Positions 1 through 8,997 of a stretch of 64,000 nucleotides of DNA are shown here, one piece after another. Source of the stretch: Pontixanthobacter sp. CEM42 (GTDB lineage: Bacteria; Pseudomonadota; Alphaproteobacteria; Sphingomonadales; Sphingomonadaceae); assembly GCF_017812015.1 (NCBI RefSeq), contig NZ_JADQTN010000002.1, positions 372,001-436,000 of the forward strand, in the 5' to 3' direction. The translations under genes and the position numbers were made by a program. The notes beneath the pieces were generated by a model, which saw nothing but the letters and a program-made list of their open reading frames with translations, made no database searches and was not told the DNA's origin. Each line of letters begins with the position of its first letter. Position 1 is the first letter of the stretch.

Positions 1-2
1 TG

Positions 3-938
3 GTGGTCGGGACAGCTGCGCTGGCCTTGCAATATTCGATTGGGCGCAACGGCCCCAAGGTCCTCGATACGGTCGACGGGCTGGTTGGTGGATCGCGCGA
101 TGTTGCGCTGGTGCATACCGAGAGTTTGGGTGAGCATTCCAAGCAGAAGCTATCCGTCTATCGCGTCGAGAATGGCAGTGAGGCTTCGACCGGACAGAAG
201 CCAGTTCTCCTATTCGTCCATGGCGGTGGTTGGCGCAGCGGCGATATTGATGATTACGGCTTCTTTGCGCGCGGATTAGCGCCCGAAGGCTACGTAATTG
301 TGCTGGTTGGCTATCGCTTGGGTCCGGATGGTACATTCCCGCGCATGTTGGAAGACACCGCCAAAGGTGTTGCTTGGACCAAAAACAACATCGCCCAATA
401 TGGCGGTGACCCCAATGCAATCTTTATCGCAGGCCATTCCGCAGGCGCATATAATGTCGCGATGCTTGGGCTAGACCGCCAATGGGTGGGCCGCGAAGGC
501 CTCGACACCAGCGATATTGCCGGTGTGATCGGTATCTCTGGCCCATATGATTTTTACCCATTCGATAGCGAATCGACCAAATTGGCATTTGGCGGCGCGG
601 AGGATGGTCCCTCCACACAGCCGGTGAATTTTGCGCGCGCAGATGCGCCACCTTTACTTCTAATCCAAGGTGAGAAAGACACAGTTGTGTCACCCCGCCA
701 CGCGCCGTCGCTGAAAAATGTCGTCGAAAAAGCGGGTGGTAAAGCCGAAACGGTGATGTTCGCCGATATGGATCACAATGCGCCAATATTGGCGACAGCC
801 AGTCCTTGGCGGCGAGACCGTACGTTCATCGAAACGATCGCTGCATTCACCGCCAAAGTGCTGCAATCTCGCGAAACGGCGAGTGAGCCCGAAGTCACCG
901 ACAACACTTCAGTTCCTGTTCAGGCCGAAACCGGCTAG
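3..938 (+). CDS. Alpha/beta hydrolase (carboxylesterase-like), 5' end cut off
   Basis: An alpha/beta-hydrolase-fold enzyme, probably an esterase acting on an unknown ester. The oxyanion-hole motif HGGGW is near residue 73 and the nucleophile elbow GHSAGAY near residue 144. A C-terminal DMDHNAP segment supplies the likely catalytic His. The arrangement resembles the lipase/esterase group that includes kynurenine formamidase. The frame is open to the window edge and the first codon used is a GTG, so the true start, possibly with a signal peptide, probably lies upstream. The gene ends 9 bp before the M48 protease gene and may be co-transcribed with it. The substrate cannot be deduced. Confidence 0.8.
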   Translation: MVGTAALALQYSIGRNGPKVLDTVDGLVGGSRDVALVHTESLGEHSKQKLSVYRVENGSEASTGQKPVLLFVHGGGWRSGDIDDYGFFARGLAPEGYVIVLVGYRLGPDGTFPRMLEDTAKGVAWTKNNIAQYGGDPNAIFIAGHSAGAYNVAMLGLDRQWVGREGLDTSDIAGVIGISGPYDFYPFDSESTKLAFGGAEDGPSTQPVNFARADAPPLLLIQGEKDTVVSPRHAPSLKNVVEKAGGKAETVMFADMDHNAPILATASPWRRDRTFIETIAAFTAKVLQSRETASEPEVTDNTSVPVQAETG

Positions 939-947
939 CATGGCGTG

Positions 948-2324
948 ATGCGCTTTCCCTCTCCGCTCTCGAAATATCTTGGCCGCTTGCTCGCGCTTGT
1001 CGCAGCCATCACGATGGCCGCGCAGCCGGTAGCCGCGCAGTCGATCCTTCGCGATGCAGAGACCGAGGCTTTGCTCAATGATATGGCCGCTCCGCTGATC
1101 GAAGCGGCCGACCTGGAGCCGAACAATGTCGATATGGTGCTGATCAATGATCGGTCGATCAATGCGTTCGTCGCGGGCGGGCAAGCAATTTACATCCATT
1201 CGGGCCTGATCGAAGCCGCCGACACGGCGAACGAAGTTCAAGGCGTTATCGCGCATGAATTGGGCCATATAACCGGCGGGCATATCAACCGTATGCGCGA
1301 TGGGATTGGAACAGCCACTAACATTTCAATTCTGTCGATGCTGATTGGCGTTGCCGCAGCATTGGCCGGCGCTGGCGAAGCTGGCGTCGGAATAGTCGCC
1401 GCAGGCCAGCAAGCGGCACTGGGGAAGTTTCTGGCCTTCACGCGCGTGCAGGAGGCAAGCGCCGACGCTGCTGGCGCGGAATATCTCTCCAGAGCGGGCA
1501 TTTCCGGGCGCGGCTCCATCGAGTTCTTCAAGAAATTGCAGAATCTCGAATTTCGCTATGGCCGCAGTCAGGCTGATGAAGCCACCTTCGGCCGCACGCA
1601 CCCGCTATCGGGGGATCGGATCGCGCTCTTACGCGAAACCTATATTGCCGATCCTGCATGGGAAAGTCCCGATGATCCCGAATTGCAGGCGCGTTTCGAG
1701 CGGGTGAAGGCCAAGCTTTACGGCTACCAAGCCGACCCGAACCGGACATTGCGGAAGTTCCCCGAAACACGCCAAGATGTGCCCGCGCGCTATGCTCGTG
1801 CCTATGCCTATCACAAGAGTGCGTTGATTGATCTCGCACTCGGCGAAGCCGATGCGCTGATCGCAGTGAACCCGGCTGATCCCTATTTTCTCGAGCTAAA
1901 AGGTCAGGTTCTGCTCGAATCTGGACGACCGGAGGAAGCTATCGAACCGCTTCGAAAAGCAACGCAATTGACGCGCAACGAGCCGCTGATCGCCTCGATG
2001 TTCGGCCATGCGCTAATCGCTACCGAAGACGAAAACAATTTTGCCGAAGCCGAACAGGTACTGCGGGCAGCAGTCTCGCGTGACCGCTTCAATCCGTTTG
2101 CATGGTATCAGTTAGGCGTGGTCTACGCAGCCAATGGCGATATGCCGCGCGCGCGGCTCGCCAGCGCAGAACAGCAAGTGATGAGCCGCCAATACGGGCT
2201 GGCCATTCGCAGTGCGCAATTTGCCGAGGCCGGATTGCCGGTCGGGTCACCCGATTGGATCCGCGCCCAAGATATCGGGCTGCAGGCACGCGCCGAGCTT
2301 GAACGGCTGCAGGACCGCCGCTAG
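948..2324 (+). CDS. M48 family zinc metalloprotease with TPR region (BepA-like)
   Basis: Predicted periplasmic zinc metalloprotease of 458 aa. An N-terminal signal peptide ends around QPVAAQ (residue 31). The zinc site HELGH starts at His103, and EASADAAGAEYL provides the third ligand Glu. The C-terminal half (about residues 260-450) is made of TPR-like helical repeats, the layout of BepA (YfgC), which degrades or assists misassembled outer-membrane proteins such as LptD. ATG 948 is chosen; a GTG lies directly in front of it at 945. It is followed 9 bp later by a DsbA-like gene, which suggests an envelope protein-quality operon. Family assignment is firm; the BepA role is inferred. Confidence 0.88.
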   Translation: MRFPSPLSKYLGRLLALVAAITMAAQPVAAQSILRDAETEALLNDMAAPLIEAADLEPNNVDMVLINDRSINAFVAGGQAIYIHSGLIEAADTANEVQGVIAHELGHITGGHINRMRDGIGTATNISILSMLIGVAAALAGAGEAGVGIVAAGQQAALGKFLAFTRVQEASADAAGAEYLSRAGISGRGSIEFFKKLQNLEFRYGRSQADEATFGRTHPLSGDRIALLRETYIADPAWESPDDPELQARFERVKAKLYGYQADPNRTLRKFPETRQDVPARYARAYAYHKSALIDLALGEADALIAVNPADPYFLELKGQVLLESGRPEEAIEPLRKATQLTRNEPLIASMFGHALIATEDENNFAEAEQVLRAAVSRDRFNPFAWYQLGVVYAANGDMPRARLASAEQQVMSRQYGLAIRSAQFAEAGLPVGSPDWIRAQDIGLQARAELERLQDRR

Positions 2325-2333
2325 CGCCCCAAT

Positions 2334-3050
2334 ATGGCAAACCAGATGCACAACACTTCATTTCGTTCACTGCTAACAACCGCTCTGATCGCCCTGGCCT
2401 TCGGGTTTGGGGGAGCAGCGCTATGGTCTGCGACCGGGCTGGGCCATGCACAGACACGCAGTTATCTGCTCGAGAACCCTGACATTCTTCCCGAAATGGC
2501 GGAGAATTTCCAAAAACAGCAAGCACGCGAACGCCTTGCCGATATTGCCGATGAAGTCATCGCTCCGTTCCCGGGTGCCGTGCTGGGCAATCCGGAAGGC
2601 AGCGTAACGTTGGTTGAGTTTACCGATTATTCCTGCGGCTATTGCCGTATGAGCACCGAGCATGTGGCGGAATTGGTTGCGAAGAATCCTGATTTGCGCG
2701 TCGTCGTGCGTGAATGGCCCATCTTGGGTACCGATCAAGCCGCACAGATGGCGCTCGCTGCCGCGCAGCAGGGCAAGTTCACTCAGTTTCACGAGGAAAT
2801 GTTCCTCGCAGGCCCTCCCAGCGAGAATGCGATCATGAAGGCAGCCGCAGCGGCTGGCCTTGATCTCGCCAAGGCACAGGAGTTCATCGCTTCGCGCGCA
2901 GCTGATTATGAGCTTGCCAAGAATGCCGAACTAGCCAGAAAGCTTGGCTTTGGCGGCACTCCCAGCTGGGTCATTGGCGACCAGGTTTTTGAAGGAGCGG
3001 TCGGCGAGGCCAAGCTGCAAGAAGCTATCGACGCTGCACAAGCATCGTAG
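2334..3050 (+). CDS. DsbA family thiol-disulfide oxidoreductase
   Basis: Periplasmic thioredoxin-fold protein of 238 aa. A hydrophobic N-terminal segment (about residues 10-32) acts as signal or membrane anchor. A short linker rich in Glu and Ala follows. The DsbA/DsbG-like domain carries the redox motif CGYC at Cys101-Cys104 in the context FTDYSCGYCR, and the cis-Pro loop GGTPSWV lies near residue 207. Proteins of this class oxidise or isomerise disulfides in secreted proteins. It sits between two M48-type proteases with gaps of 9 and 2 bp, so one transcript is likely. Whether it is an oxidase or isomerase cannot be told from sequence. Confidence 0.87.
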   Translation: MANQMHNTSFRSLLTTALIALAFGFGGAALWSATGLGHAQTRSYLLENPDILPEMAENFQKQQARERLADIADEVIAPFPGAVLGNPEGSVTLVEFTDYSCGYCRMSTEHVAELVAKNPDLRVVVREWPILGTDQAAQMALAAAQQGKFTQFHEEMFLAGPPSENAIMKAAAAAGLDLAKAQEFIASRAADYELAKNAELARKLGFGGTPSWVIGDQVFEGAVGEAKLQEAIDAAQAS

Positions 3051-3052
3051 GC

Positions 3053-4024
3053 ATGCGCCGAATTGCGCGCTCGCTCCCGTTTATCGCCGCAGTCTGGCTC
3101 GCTACTTCTGTAGTTCCTGTTGTGGCGCAGGACGAAAAATATGCTGAATCGCTTCGCAGCCTTCAGCAGCTCGATGCCCGGGTCCAAACAGTTGGATGGC
3201 ACCTGGCTCAAGGCAATGCCCAATATTGCTCCGCCACACGTCCTGCAATCGGGCTGCTGCTGCAGGATATTATGGGCTACAATCGCCCAACCGCTGCGCG
3301 CAATGCACTAGCAGTGCAAACCGATTTTGCGGTGCAGGCCGTGGCCCAAGACAGTCCGGCGCAGCGTGCAGGTTTAACCCCCAATCAACCGATCACGGCG
3401 ATCGACGGCCGTGATTTATCCAAGATGGTCCGCAACGCGAAAGCCCCATATCTGCGACTCAAATGGGCAGAGGCTGCGGTACAGCGCGGTCTCGATACGA
3501 ACGGCAAAATCGACGTGATATTGGCCGGCGAAACAGAGCCAGTTACGATTGCGGGTGAAGCCATTTGTGCGGCCAGCTTTGTAGTGCGCCCCAGCGATGA
3601 CAAGGCGGCTGCGGACGCAAAGGCCGTGTATATCGGCGGGAAGTTTGCGGGCCTGGCATATGCCGATGATGAATTGGCGGCTGCGGCAGCGCACGAATTG
3701 GCGCATGTATTGCTGAGCCATCCACAATGGCTGGCGGAGAATGGGCGCAAGCTCCGTGATGTCCGCCATACAGAGCGCGAAGCAGACCGGCTGATGCCAT
3801 GGCTGCTCTTCAACGCCGGGTATGCGCCGGAGGCGGCCATGCGCTTCATGACGCGCTGGGGCAAAGAGGAAGACAGCACCTTTCTGGCGATCCGGCGCAC
3901 GCATGATGGTTGGGACGAGCGCGTCGAACTGATTGAGGCAGAAATCGCAGTGCTCCGCCAAATCATTGCGGAGAAAGGCGCTGCGGACTGGTCGCAGAAC
4001 TTCGTCCGCCAGCCGAAAACCTAG
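3053..4024 (+). CDS. PDZ-containing M48-like metallopeptidase
   Basis: Secreted or membrane-bound protein of 323 aa with a signal peptide (about residues 1-24, ending VVAQ). A PDZ-like segment sits around residues 85-125 (DSPAQRAGLTPNQPI). A zinc-protease motif HELAH begins at His214, followed by HTEREADRL, which matches the ExxAD third-ligand motif of M48 peptidases. The domain is smaller than a full M48 and lacks the TPR repeats of the first protease in this cluster. It starts 2 bp after the DsbA-like gene. Its stop overlaps the stop of the convergent HD gene by 4 bp. Enzyme class is likely; the substrate is unknown. Confidence 0.75.
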   Translation: MRRIARSLPFIAAVWLATSVVPVVAQDEKYAESLRSLQQLDARVQTVGWHLAQGNAQYCSATRPAIGLLLQDIMGYNRPTAARNALAVQTDFAVQAVAQDSPAQRAGLTPNQPITAIDGRDLSKMVRNAKAPYLRLKWAEAAVQRGLDTNGKIDVILAGETEPVTIAGEAICAASFVVRPSDDKAAADAKAVYIGGKFAGLAYADDELAAAAAHELAHVLLSHPQWLAENGRKLRDVRHTEREADRLMPWLLFNAGYAPEAAMRFMTRWGKEEDSTFLAIRRTHDGWDERVELIEAEIAVLRQIIAEKGAADWSQNFVRQPKT

Positions 4025-4623
4025 TCTTCATTCACATACATCGAGCTCAGCGGCTTTGCCAATACGCGGCGCACCATCGGCTCGAAGAATTCCAGCGGTT
4101 CGCTATCATAATTCGGATCAAACGCCGCTTGGTCATACTTCTCGCAAAACTCGGCGCACGCATCGAAATGCGGCTCGTTGCGGAAACTGTCACGGACATT
4201 GCGATCCATGCCTAGGTGATGGAAGAAATAATAGCCTTGGAACGCGCCGTGATGCTGGCAAATCCAGTGCTCTTCCTCGGTCACAAACGGTTTGATAATC
4301 GCGGCGGCAACATCAGGATGGTTATAAGTGCCCAGCGTGTCACCAATATCGTGGAGCAGAGCCATTACTACATAACGTTCGCCACGCCCGTCACGATGCG
4401 CGCGAGTCGCGGTTTGCAATGAGTGTTCCAAGCGGCAGACCGGAAAGCCGCCAAAATCGCCTTCGAGCAGTTTGAGATGAGTCAGTACGCGGTCAGGGAG
4501 ATCGGAAGCAAACTCCATGTAATGTTTGCTGATAATAGCCCAGTCTTCGGCAGTGCCTTCTTTCATCTCGTGGAATTTGGCGCTTTCGCGTGCACCTTCC
4601 ATCTGACCGGTTTTGATATCCAT
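4021..4623 (-). CDS. HD domain phosphohydrolase
   Basis: HD-superfamily metal-dependent hydrolase, about 200 aa. Metal ligands are visible as LEHSLQTA, the paired ALLHDIGD and the downstream CQHHGAF. These proteins usually cleave phosphate esters of nucleotides or small metabolites; some relatives act on phosphonates, but nothing here indicates that. ATG 4623 is preferred because AGGGAGATAAGGTG lies just upstream; a longer reading up to 4695 has no good ribosome site. The gene is divergent from the histidine kinase gene. Function beyond the superfamily is unknown. Confidence 0.75.
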   Translation of the reverse strand: MDIKTGQMEGARESAKFHEMKEGTAEDWAIISKHYMEFASDLPDRVLTHLKLLEGDFGGFPVCRLEHSLQTATRAHRDGRGERYVVMALLHDIGDTLGTYNHPDVAAAIIKPFVTEEEHWICQHHGAFQGYYFFHHLGMDRNVRDSFRNEPHFDACAEFCEKYDQAAFDPNYDSEPLEFFEPMVRRVLAKPLSSMYVNED

Positions 4624-4747
4624 CACCTTATCTCCCTGCGACATCGACCTGACCGCCGATGCACCTTGTCGCATCAGTAATACCGCAAGCCGCATGATGA
4701 GTAAAACATATGTGACGCTGGCCGTGATTTTGGGCTAAAGAACACTC

Positions 4748-6001
4748 ATGGCCGTTTTGCCTTTTCAACCAACGCCGTTCTTTGCGAACAAGAACCGGGC
4801 TTTCTGGGTGCTGCAACTTGCAGGTTGGGGCGGCGCGTTCCTGCTCAGAGCCATGGCCGCCATCGCCAATCAACAGCCACCCTCCTTGCTGCTGCAACTG
4901 CTGATCAGCGCGATCACCGGCTTTTCGGTAACATTGGTACTGTCAGTCATTTACCGCGAGCTCATCAACCGCAAGCCGCTGGTGACGTGGGGCGTGACTG
5001 CCATAGTGCTGATGCTGTCGGTTGGCCTCTATACCTTCATCGACGCGTGGGTGCTGCAATTGATCCGCGGCGGCACCGAAACCTCTTTCACGCAGCTGGT
5101 GATCGGCTTGTTCTACCTGCCGATGACACTGCTCGGCGCATGGTCAGCACTCTATTACGCGATCAACTTCTTCCTTCAGGTCGAGCAACAGGCGGATCAG
5201 CTTGAGCGGCTCGAAGCACAGGCTACCAGCGCGCAGCTCGCGATGCTGCGCTATCAACTGAACCCACATTTCCTGTTCAACACGCTCAATTCAATCAGCA
5301 CGCTGGTTCTGCTCAAACAGACCGAACCCGCCAATGCGATGCTGACACGGCTATCTTCCTTCCTCCGCCACACACTGATGATTGAGGCGAGCGGCAAAGT
5401 GACCTTGGCGCAGGAAGTTGAAACGTTGAAGCTCTATCTCGGTATCGAGCGAATGCGATTCGAAGAGCGGCTGCGCACTGAATTCCAGATCGAGCCTGAC
5501 GCGGCTAAAGCGTGCCTGCCCGCCATGCTGCTGCAGCCGCTGGTCGAGAACGCGATCAAATATGCGGTCTCCCCTCAAGAAGAGGGTGCCAAAATCAGCA
5601 TTGCTGCGCAGCTCGTCGGACAGCGGCTGCGCGTCACCGTTTCCGATACCGGTCCGGGCTTGCAGGGCAGTGAAGGCAGGCGCAGATTGCCTGACGCCCT
5701 GACAGGAGACAGACAGGCCGTGTCGACCGGAGTAGGATTGCCGAATATTCGTGACCGCTTGGCGCAGGCCTATGGCGAAGAACACGCATTTGAAATCCGT
5801 ACTCCGCCTACCGGCGGTTTCACTGTTGTCATTGAATTACCACATGAGGAAGCGGATGAGGACGGTGAGGAACCCACTCCTGTCGTTCTCTCCAATTCGC
5901 CCCCGAAACTTGCTGCACCCGATCAGGAAACCCCCTCCCCTGCTGCAGCGCCCGCAGCTGTGTCCGCGTCCACGCAGCGCCAGATTGGAACCCAAACATG
6001 A
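4748..6001 (+). CDS. LytS-family sensor histidine kinase
   Basis: Membrane sensor kinase of 417 aa. About four transmembrane helices occupy residues 15-150, followed by a short coiled segment and a His_kinase domain with the motif NPHFLFN (His174 is the presumed phosphorylation site). A GHKL ATPase domain follows with the N-box VENAIKYA and the G-box DTGPGL. The last 60 residues are rich in Pro, Glu and Ala and look disordered. It overlaps the response-regulator gene by the 4-nt ATGA, so the two are co-translated. The signal sensed is unknown, since no periplasmic domain is present. Confidence 0.9.
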   Translation: MAVLPFQPTPFFANKNRAFWVLQLAGWGGAFLLRAMAAIANQQPPSLLLQLLISAITGFSVTLVLSVIYRELINRKPLVTWGVTAIVLMLSVGLYTFIDAWVLQLIRGGTETSFTQLVIGLFYLPMTLLGAWSALYYAINFFLQVEQQADQLERLEAQATSAQLAMLRYQLNPHFLFNTLNSISTLVLLKQTEPANAMLTRLSSFLRHTLMIEASGKVTLAQEVETLKLYLGIERMRFEERLRTEFQIEPDAAKACLPAMLLQPLVENAIKYAVSPQEEGAKISIAAQLVGQRLRVTVSDTGPGLQGSEGRRRLPDALTGDRQAVSTGVGLPNIRDRLAQAYGEEHAFEIRTPPTGGFTVVIELPHEEADEDGEEPTPVVLSNSPPKLAAPDQETPSPAAAPAAVSASTQRQIGTQT

Positions 6002-6795
6002 CCATCCGTGCAATCATCGTCGATGACGAAAAACTCGCTATTCAAGGCCTGCAGGTTCGGCTCGAAGCTTTTGACGATGTCGAAATAATCGACACTTGCG
6101 CGAATGGCCGCGAAGCGATCCGCAAAATCAAAACCAAAAAGCCCGATCTGGTGTTTCTCGACATTCAGATGCCAGGCTTCGATGGCTTCAGCGTCGTCAA
6201 AGGCGTGATGGAGATCGAGCCGCCACTAATCGTGTTCGTTACCGCCTATCAGGAACATGCGATCCGCGCTTTCGAGGCAAATGCAGTCAATTATCTGATG
6301 AAGCCAGTCGATGAAGACAAGCTGGCCGACACAATCGAGCGCGTGCGCGTGCGCTTGGCCGAGAAGAAATCGACCGAGGATGCGGAGAAACTGCTCAATG
6401 TCCTCGCCGAAGTAGCGCCCGACGCTGCGGAAGAGTTCGCTGACGAAGATGGCGAAAGCACCGAGCGGTTTGAGAAGCTTATCAACGTGAAAGATCGCGG
6501 TCAGATCTTCCGCGTAGAAGTCGGCTCGATCGAGCATATCGAAGCGGCCGGCGATTATATGTGCATCTATACGGGCGATAATTCACTGATCCTGCGTGAG
6601 ACGATGAAAGATCTGGAACGGAGGCTCGACCCGCGCAAGTTCCAGCGCGTGCACCGGTCAACCATCGTCAATCTCGATCAGGTCCGGCAGGTGAAGCCGC
6701 ACACCAATGGCGAATGCTTCCTGGTGCTCGATTCGGGCGCAGAAGTTAAAGTATCGCGCAGTTATCGCGACGTGGTGGCCCGCTTTGTCCACTAA
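5998..6795 (+). CDS. LytTR-family response regulator
   Basis: Two-domain transcription regulator of 265 aa. The receiver domain has the acidic pocket VDDE (Asp9-Asp10) and phospho-acceptor Asp55 in VFLDIQMPG. An acidic linker (about residues 125-160) leads to a LytTR DNA-binding domain that includes VHRSTIVNL. The partner is the kinase encoded directly upstream. Targets are not evident from the sequence. The 3' end overlaps the probable TTG start of nadC by 11 bp, tying NAD synthesis genes to the same transcript. Confidence 0.92.
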   Translation: MTIRAIIVDDEKLAIQGLQVRLEAFDDVEIIDTCANGREAIRKIKTKKPDLVFLDIQMPGFDGFSVVKGVMEIEPPLIVFVTAYQEHAIRAFEANAVNYLMKPVDEDKLADTIERVRVRLAEKKSTEDAEKLLNVLAEVAPDAAEEFADEDGESTERFEKLINVKDRGQIFRVEVGSIEHIEAAGDYMCIYTGDNSLILRETMKDLERRLDPRKFQRVHRSTIVNLDQVRQVKPHTNGECFLVLDSGAEVKVSRSYRDVVARFVH

Positions 6796-7654
6796 GCCTT
6801 TCAGCCTGGCTGGCTTCGACCTCGAAAAGTTTATCCGCGAGACCTTTGCCGAGGATCTTGGCGAGGGACTGTCCGGTGGCGGCCATGATGTGACGTCCGA
6901 GAGTGTAATCCCCGTCAACGCCCGCTTCGCTGGCGTAATGGACAGCCGCGACCCAATTACCGTCGCGGGCCTTCCCATCGCGGAAGCATTCTTTCGCGCG
7001 CTCGAACCGGACATGGAGATCGAGATTCTGGTCGAGGAAGGGCAACGAGTTCCGGCGGGCTCAGACCTTATGCGCCTTTCCGGCAATGCGCGCGCGATGC
7101 TGACCGCCGAGCGCTCGGCGCTGAACACAGTCCAGCATCTATCAGGCATTGCCACGATGGTGCGCGAATATGTCGACACTATGGATAATCCCGATTGCAC
7201 ACTGCTTGATACGCGCAAGACCATTCCCGGCCTGCGGCATCTGGAGAAATACGCTGTCCGCATGGGCGGCGCGAGCAATCATCGGATGGGCTTGTGGGAT
7301 GCCGCGATGATCAAGGACAATCACGTGTTGGTCGCAGGACATGTCGGTGAAGCCGTCCGCCGCGCGCGTGAAGCCGGTGTCGAAACAATCATTTGCGAAA
7401 TCGACCGGCTGGACCAGATCGAACCGGCCTTGGAAGCAGGCGCGACCCGTCTGCTGCTTGACAATATGGAACCCGATACGCTGCGCGAAGCGGTGGCGAT
7501 GGTCGCCGGACGCGTGCCGACGGAAGCCAGTGGGGGGATCAACCTACAAACCATTAAGGCCAAGGCCGCGACAGGCGTAGACTATGTCTCCGTTGGGCGC
7601 CTGACTCAAAGCGCACCCGCCGCCGATATTGGGCTAGACTTTACTCCCTTGTGA
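6785..7654 (+). CDS. nadC: Nicotinate-nucleotide pyrophosphorylase (carboxylating)
   Basis: Quinolinate phosphoribosyltransferase of de novo NAD synthesis: quinolinate plus PRPP gives nicotinate mononucleotide, CO2 and PPi. Family signatures include the N-terminal EDLG, RTAERSALN-like AERSALNTVQHLSGIAT, the LDTRKTIPGLR motif and the KDNH segment. TTG 6785 is chosen since the N-terminal helix is needed and no ATG or GTG lies nearby; it gives 289 aa, the usual length. It overlaps the preceding lytTR gene by 11 bp and the following RNase gene by 4 bp. nadA and nadB are not in this window. Confidence 0.93.
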   Translation: MSTKPFSLAGFDLEKFIRETFAEDLGEGLSGGGHDVTSESVIPVNARFAGVMDSRDPITVAGLPIAEAFFRALEPDMEIEILVEEGQRVPAGSDLMRLSGNARAMLTAERSALNTVQHLSGIATMVREYVDTMDNPDCTLLDTRKTIPGLRHLEKYAVRMGGASNHRMGLWDAAMIKDNHVLVAGHVGEAVRRAREAGVETIICEIDRLDQIEPALEAGATRLLLDNMEPDTLREAVAMVAGRVPTEASGGINLQTIKAKAATGVDYVSVGRLTQSAPAADIGLDFTPL

Positions 7655-8358
7655 GGTTTCTCGGGGGCCTTATTGCGCTGATTGGAATGCTTGGCGCTAG
7701 CGGCACCGCTATTGCCCAAGCTTATCAGTGCCGGATGCCTACAGCGATCTCTGTCCCCAAAATCGCACCGCAATCCAAACCGCGCCGCCTGCCGGTCAGC
7801 GGCTACACATTTGCCCTCAGTTGGTCGCCCGAGTTCTGCAAAGGCCGTGAGATGCAGGCGCGGCACCGCACACAATGTTCACGGCGCAATGGCCGGTTTG
7901 GCTTTGTTGCGCATGGATTGTGGCCGGAAAGCCGCGGCTCGTGGCCGCAATGGTGTTCGGCCACGCGCACTGTCCCGCCCGCTGAAGCGCGCCGCAATAT
8001 GTGCATGATGCCTTCAGCACGCCTTATCGCGAGCCAATGGGCCAAACATGGCAGCTGCATGACCCGAAAGCCCGAAACCTATTTCAACGTGACCCGGATT
8101 TTGTGGAATACGCTGAGCTTTCCGGGAATGGACCGGCTTTCTCACGATGACGAATTGACCGCCGGCAAGCTACGCGATGCGTTTGTAAGAACGAATCCAG
8201 CCTGGCCTCGCTCTGCAATCGGCATTGATCTCAACCGGCGCGGATGGCTGGAAGAACTGCGCCTCTGCTATGATAAGGACTTCATGCCAAAAGCGTGTGA
8301 CCGGCGGCGCTTCGGTCCACGCGATTCGGTTAAAATGAAGATTTGGCGCGGACTTTAA
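7651..8358 (+). CDS. Ribonuclease T2 family protein
   Basis: Secreted RNase T2-type endoribonuclease of 235 aa, starting at a GTG that overlaps the nadC stop. The signal peptide ends near AIAQA (residue 24). Conserved segment 1 is HGLWP with catalytic His88, and segment 2 is QWAKHGSC with His133. In well-studied members the residue four before the second His is a catalytic Glu; here it is Gln129. Conserved Cys residues suggest disulfides, in keeping with export. The likely role is degradation of extracellular or periplasmic RNA. Confidence 0.85.
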   Translation: MRFLGGLIALIGMLGASGTAIAQAYQCRMPTAISVPKIAPQSKPRRLPVSGYTFALSWSPEFCKGREMQARHRTQCSRRNGRFGFVAHGLWPESRGSWPQWCSATRTVPPAEARRNMCMMPSARLIASQWAKHGSCMTRKPETYFNVTRILWNTLSFPGMDRLSHDDELTAGKLRDAFVRTNPAWPRSAIGIDLNRRGWLEELRLCYDKDFMPKACDRRRFGPRDSVKMKIWRGL

Positions 8359-8810
8359 CGCTTGGCGCGAAAGAATTCGCGCAACATCCCGGCCGCTTCA
8401 GCCTCACCCATTCCCGAATAAACCTCGGGCTTGTGCAAACATTGCTCTTGCTCGAACACTTTGGAGCCATGCTCTACAGCACCGCCTTTGGGATCTGAGG
8501 TGGCGTAATAAAGCTTGCCGATGCGCGCATGCGCAATCGCACCGGCACACATCGCGCAGGGTTCCAGGGTCACCCAAAGCTCACACCCTTCCAGTCGCTC
8601 CTGCCCCAACGCCTTTGCAGCACCGCGAATCGCTTTAATCTCGGCATGAGCAGTTGGATCGTGATCGGTTCGCGGAGCGTTGTGGCCGGTTGCAATCACT
8701 TCGCCATTCCGGACAATGACGGCACCGATCGGCACTTCTCCCGCGTCAGCCGCCTGATGCGCCAGCGCCAGCGCTTTGCGCATAGGGTCGGGAAGGGGCC
8801 AGCGGGTCAT
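8355..8810 (-). CDS. tadA: tRNA-specific adenosine deaminase
   Basis: Zinc-dependent deaminase that converts A34 to inosine in tRNA-Arg(ACG), allowing wobble decoding. The deaminase motif HAE (in DPTAHAEIKAI) and the PCAMCAGA motif supply zinc ligands and the proton-shuttling Glu. The choice of ATG 8810 gives 151 aa, typical for TadA; a longer frame extends to 8903 without family similarity. Convergent with the RNase T2 gene, sharing 4 bp at the stops. A general nucleobase deaminase is a less likely alternative. Confidence 0.92.
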   Translation of the reverse strand: MTRWPLPDPMRKALALAHQAADAGEVPIGAVIVRNGEVIATGHNAPRTDHDPTAHAEIKAIRGAAKALGQERLEGCELWVTLEPCAMCAGAIAHARIGKLYYATSDPKGGAVEHGSKVFEQEQCLHKPEVYSGMGEAEAAGMLREFFRAKR

Positions 8811-8888
8811 ACCAAAGGCGCTAGCCAAGGCGCACGCACCCTGCAATACACGCCCCCACGATATTGAGGTGCAGCGGCGACGATTTGC

Positions 8889-8917
8889 TTGACGATTCGG
8901 CAACGGGAAGCTATCCG
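8889..8917 (+). promoter_or_regulatory. Putative rpmB promoter
   Basis: A TTGACG -35 at 8889-8894 is followed after 17 bp by TATCCG at 8912-8917. It would give a leader of about 75 nt before rpmB. The 12 nt GATTTGCTTGAC ending in this -35 element also occur ahead of rplM at 37744-37755. Confidence 0.45.
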
Positions 8918-8997
8918 CGCGCCTTTCCGGGATAATCCCACAGATTTAACTGGCCTTCGGCATATGCTGGCGGCCCCGAATTCGAACGAGAGACAGC

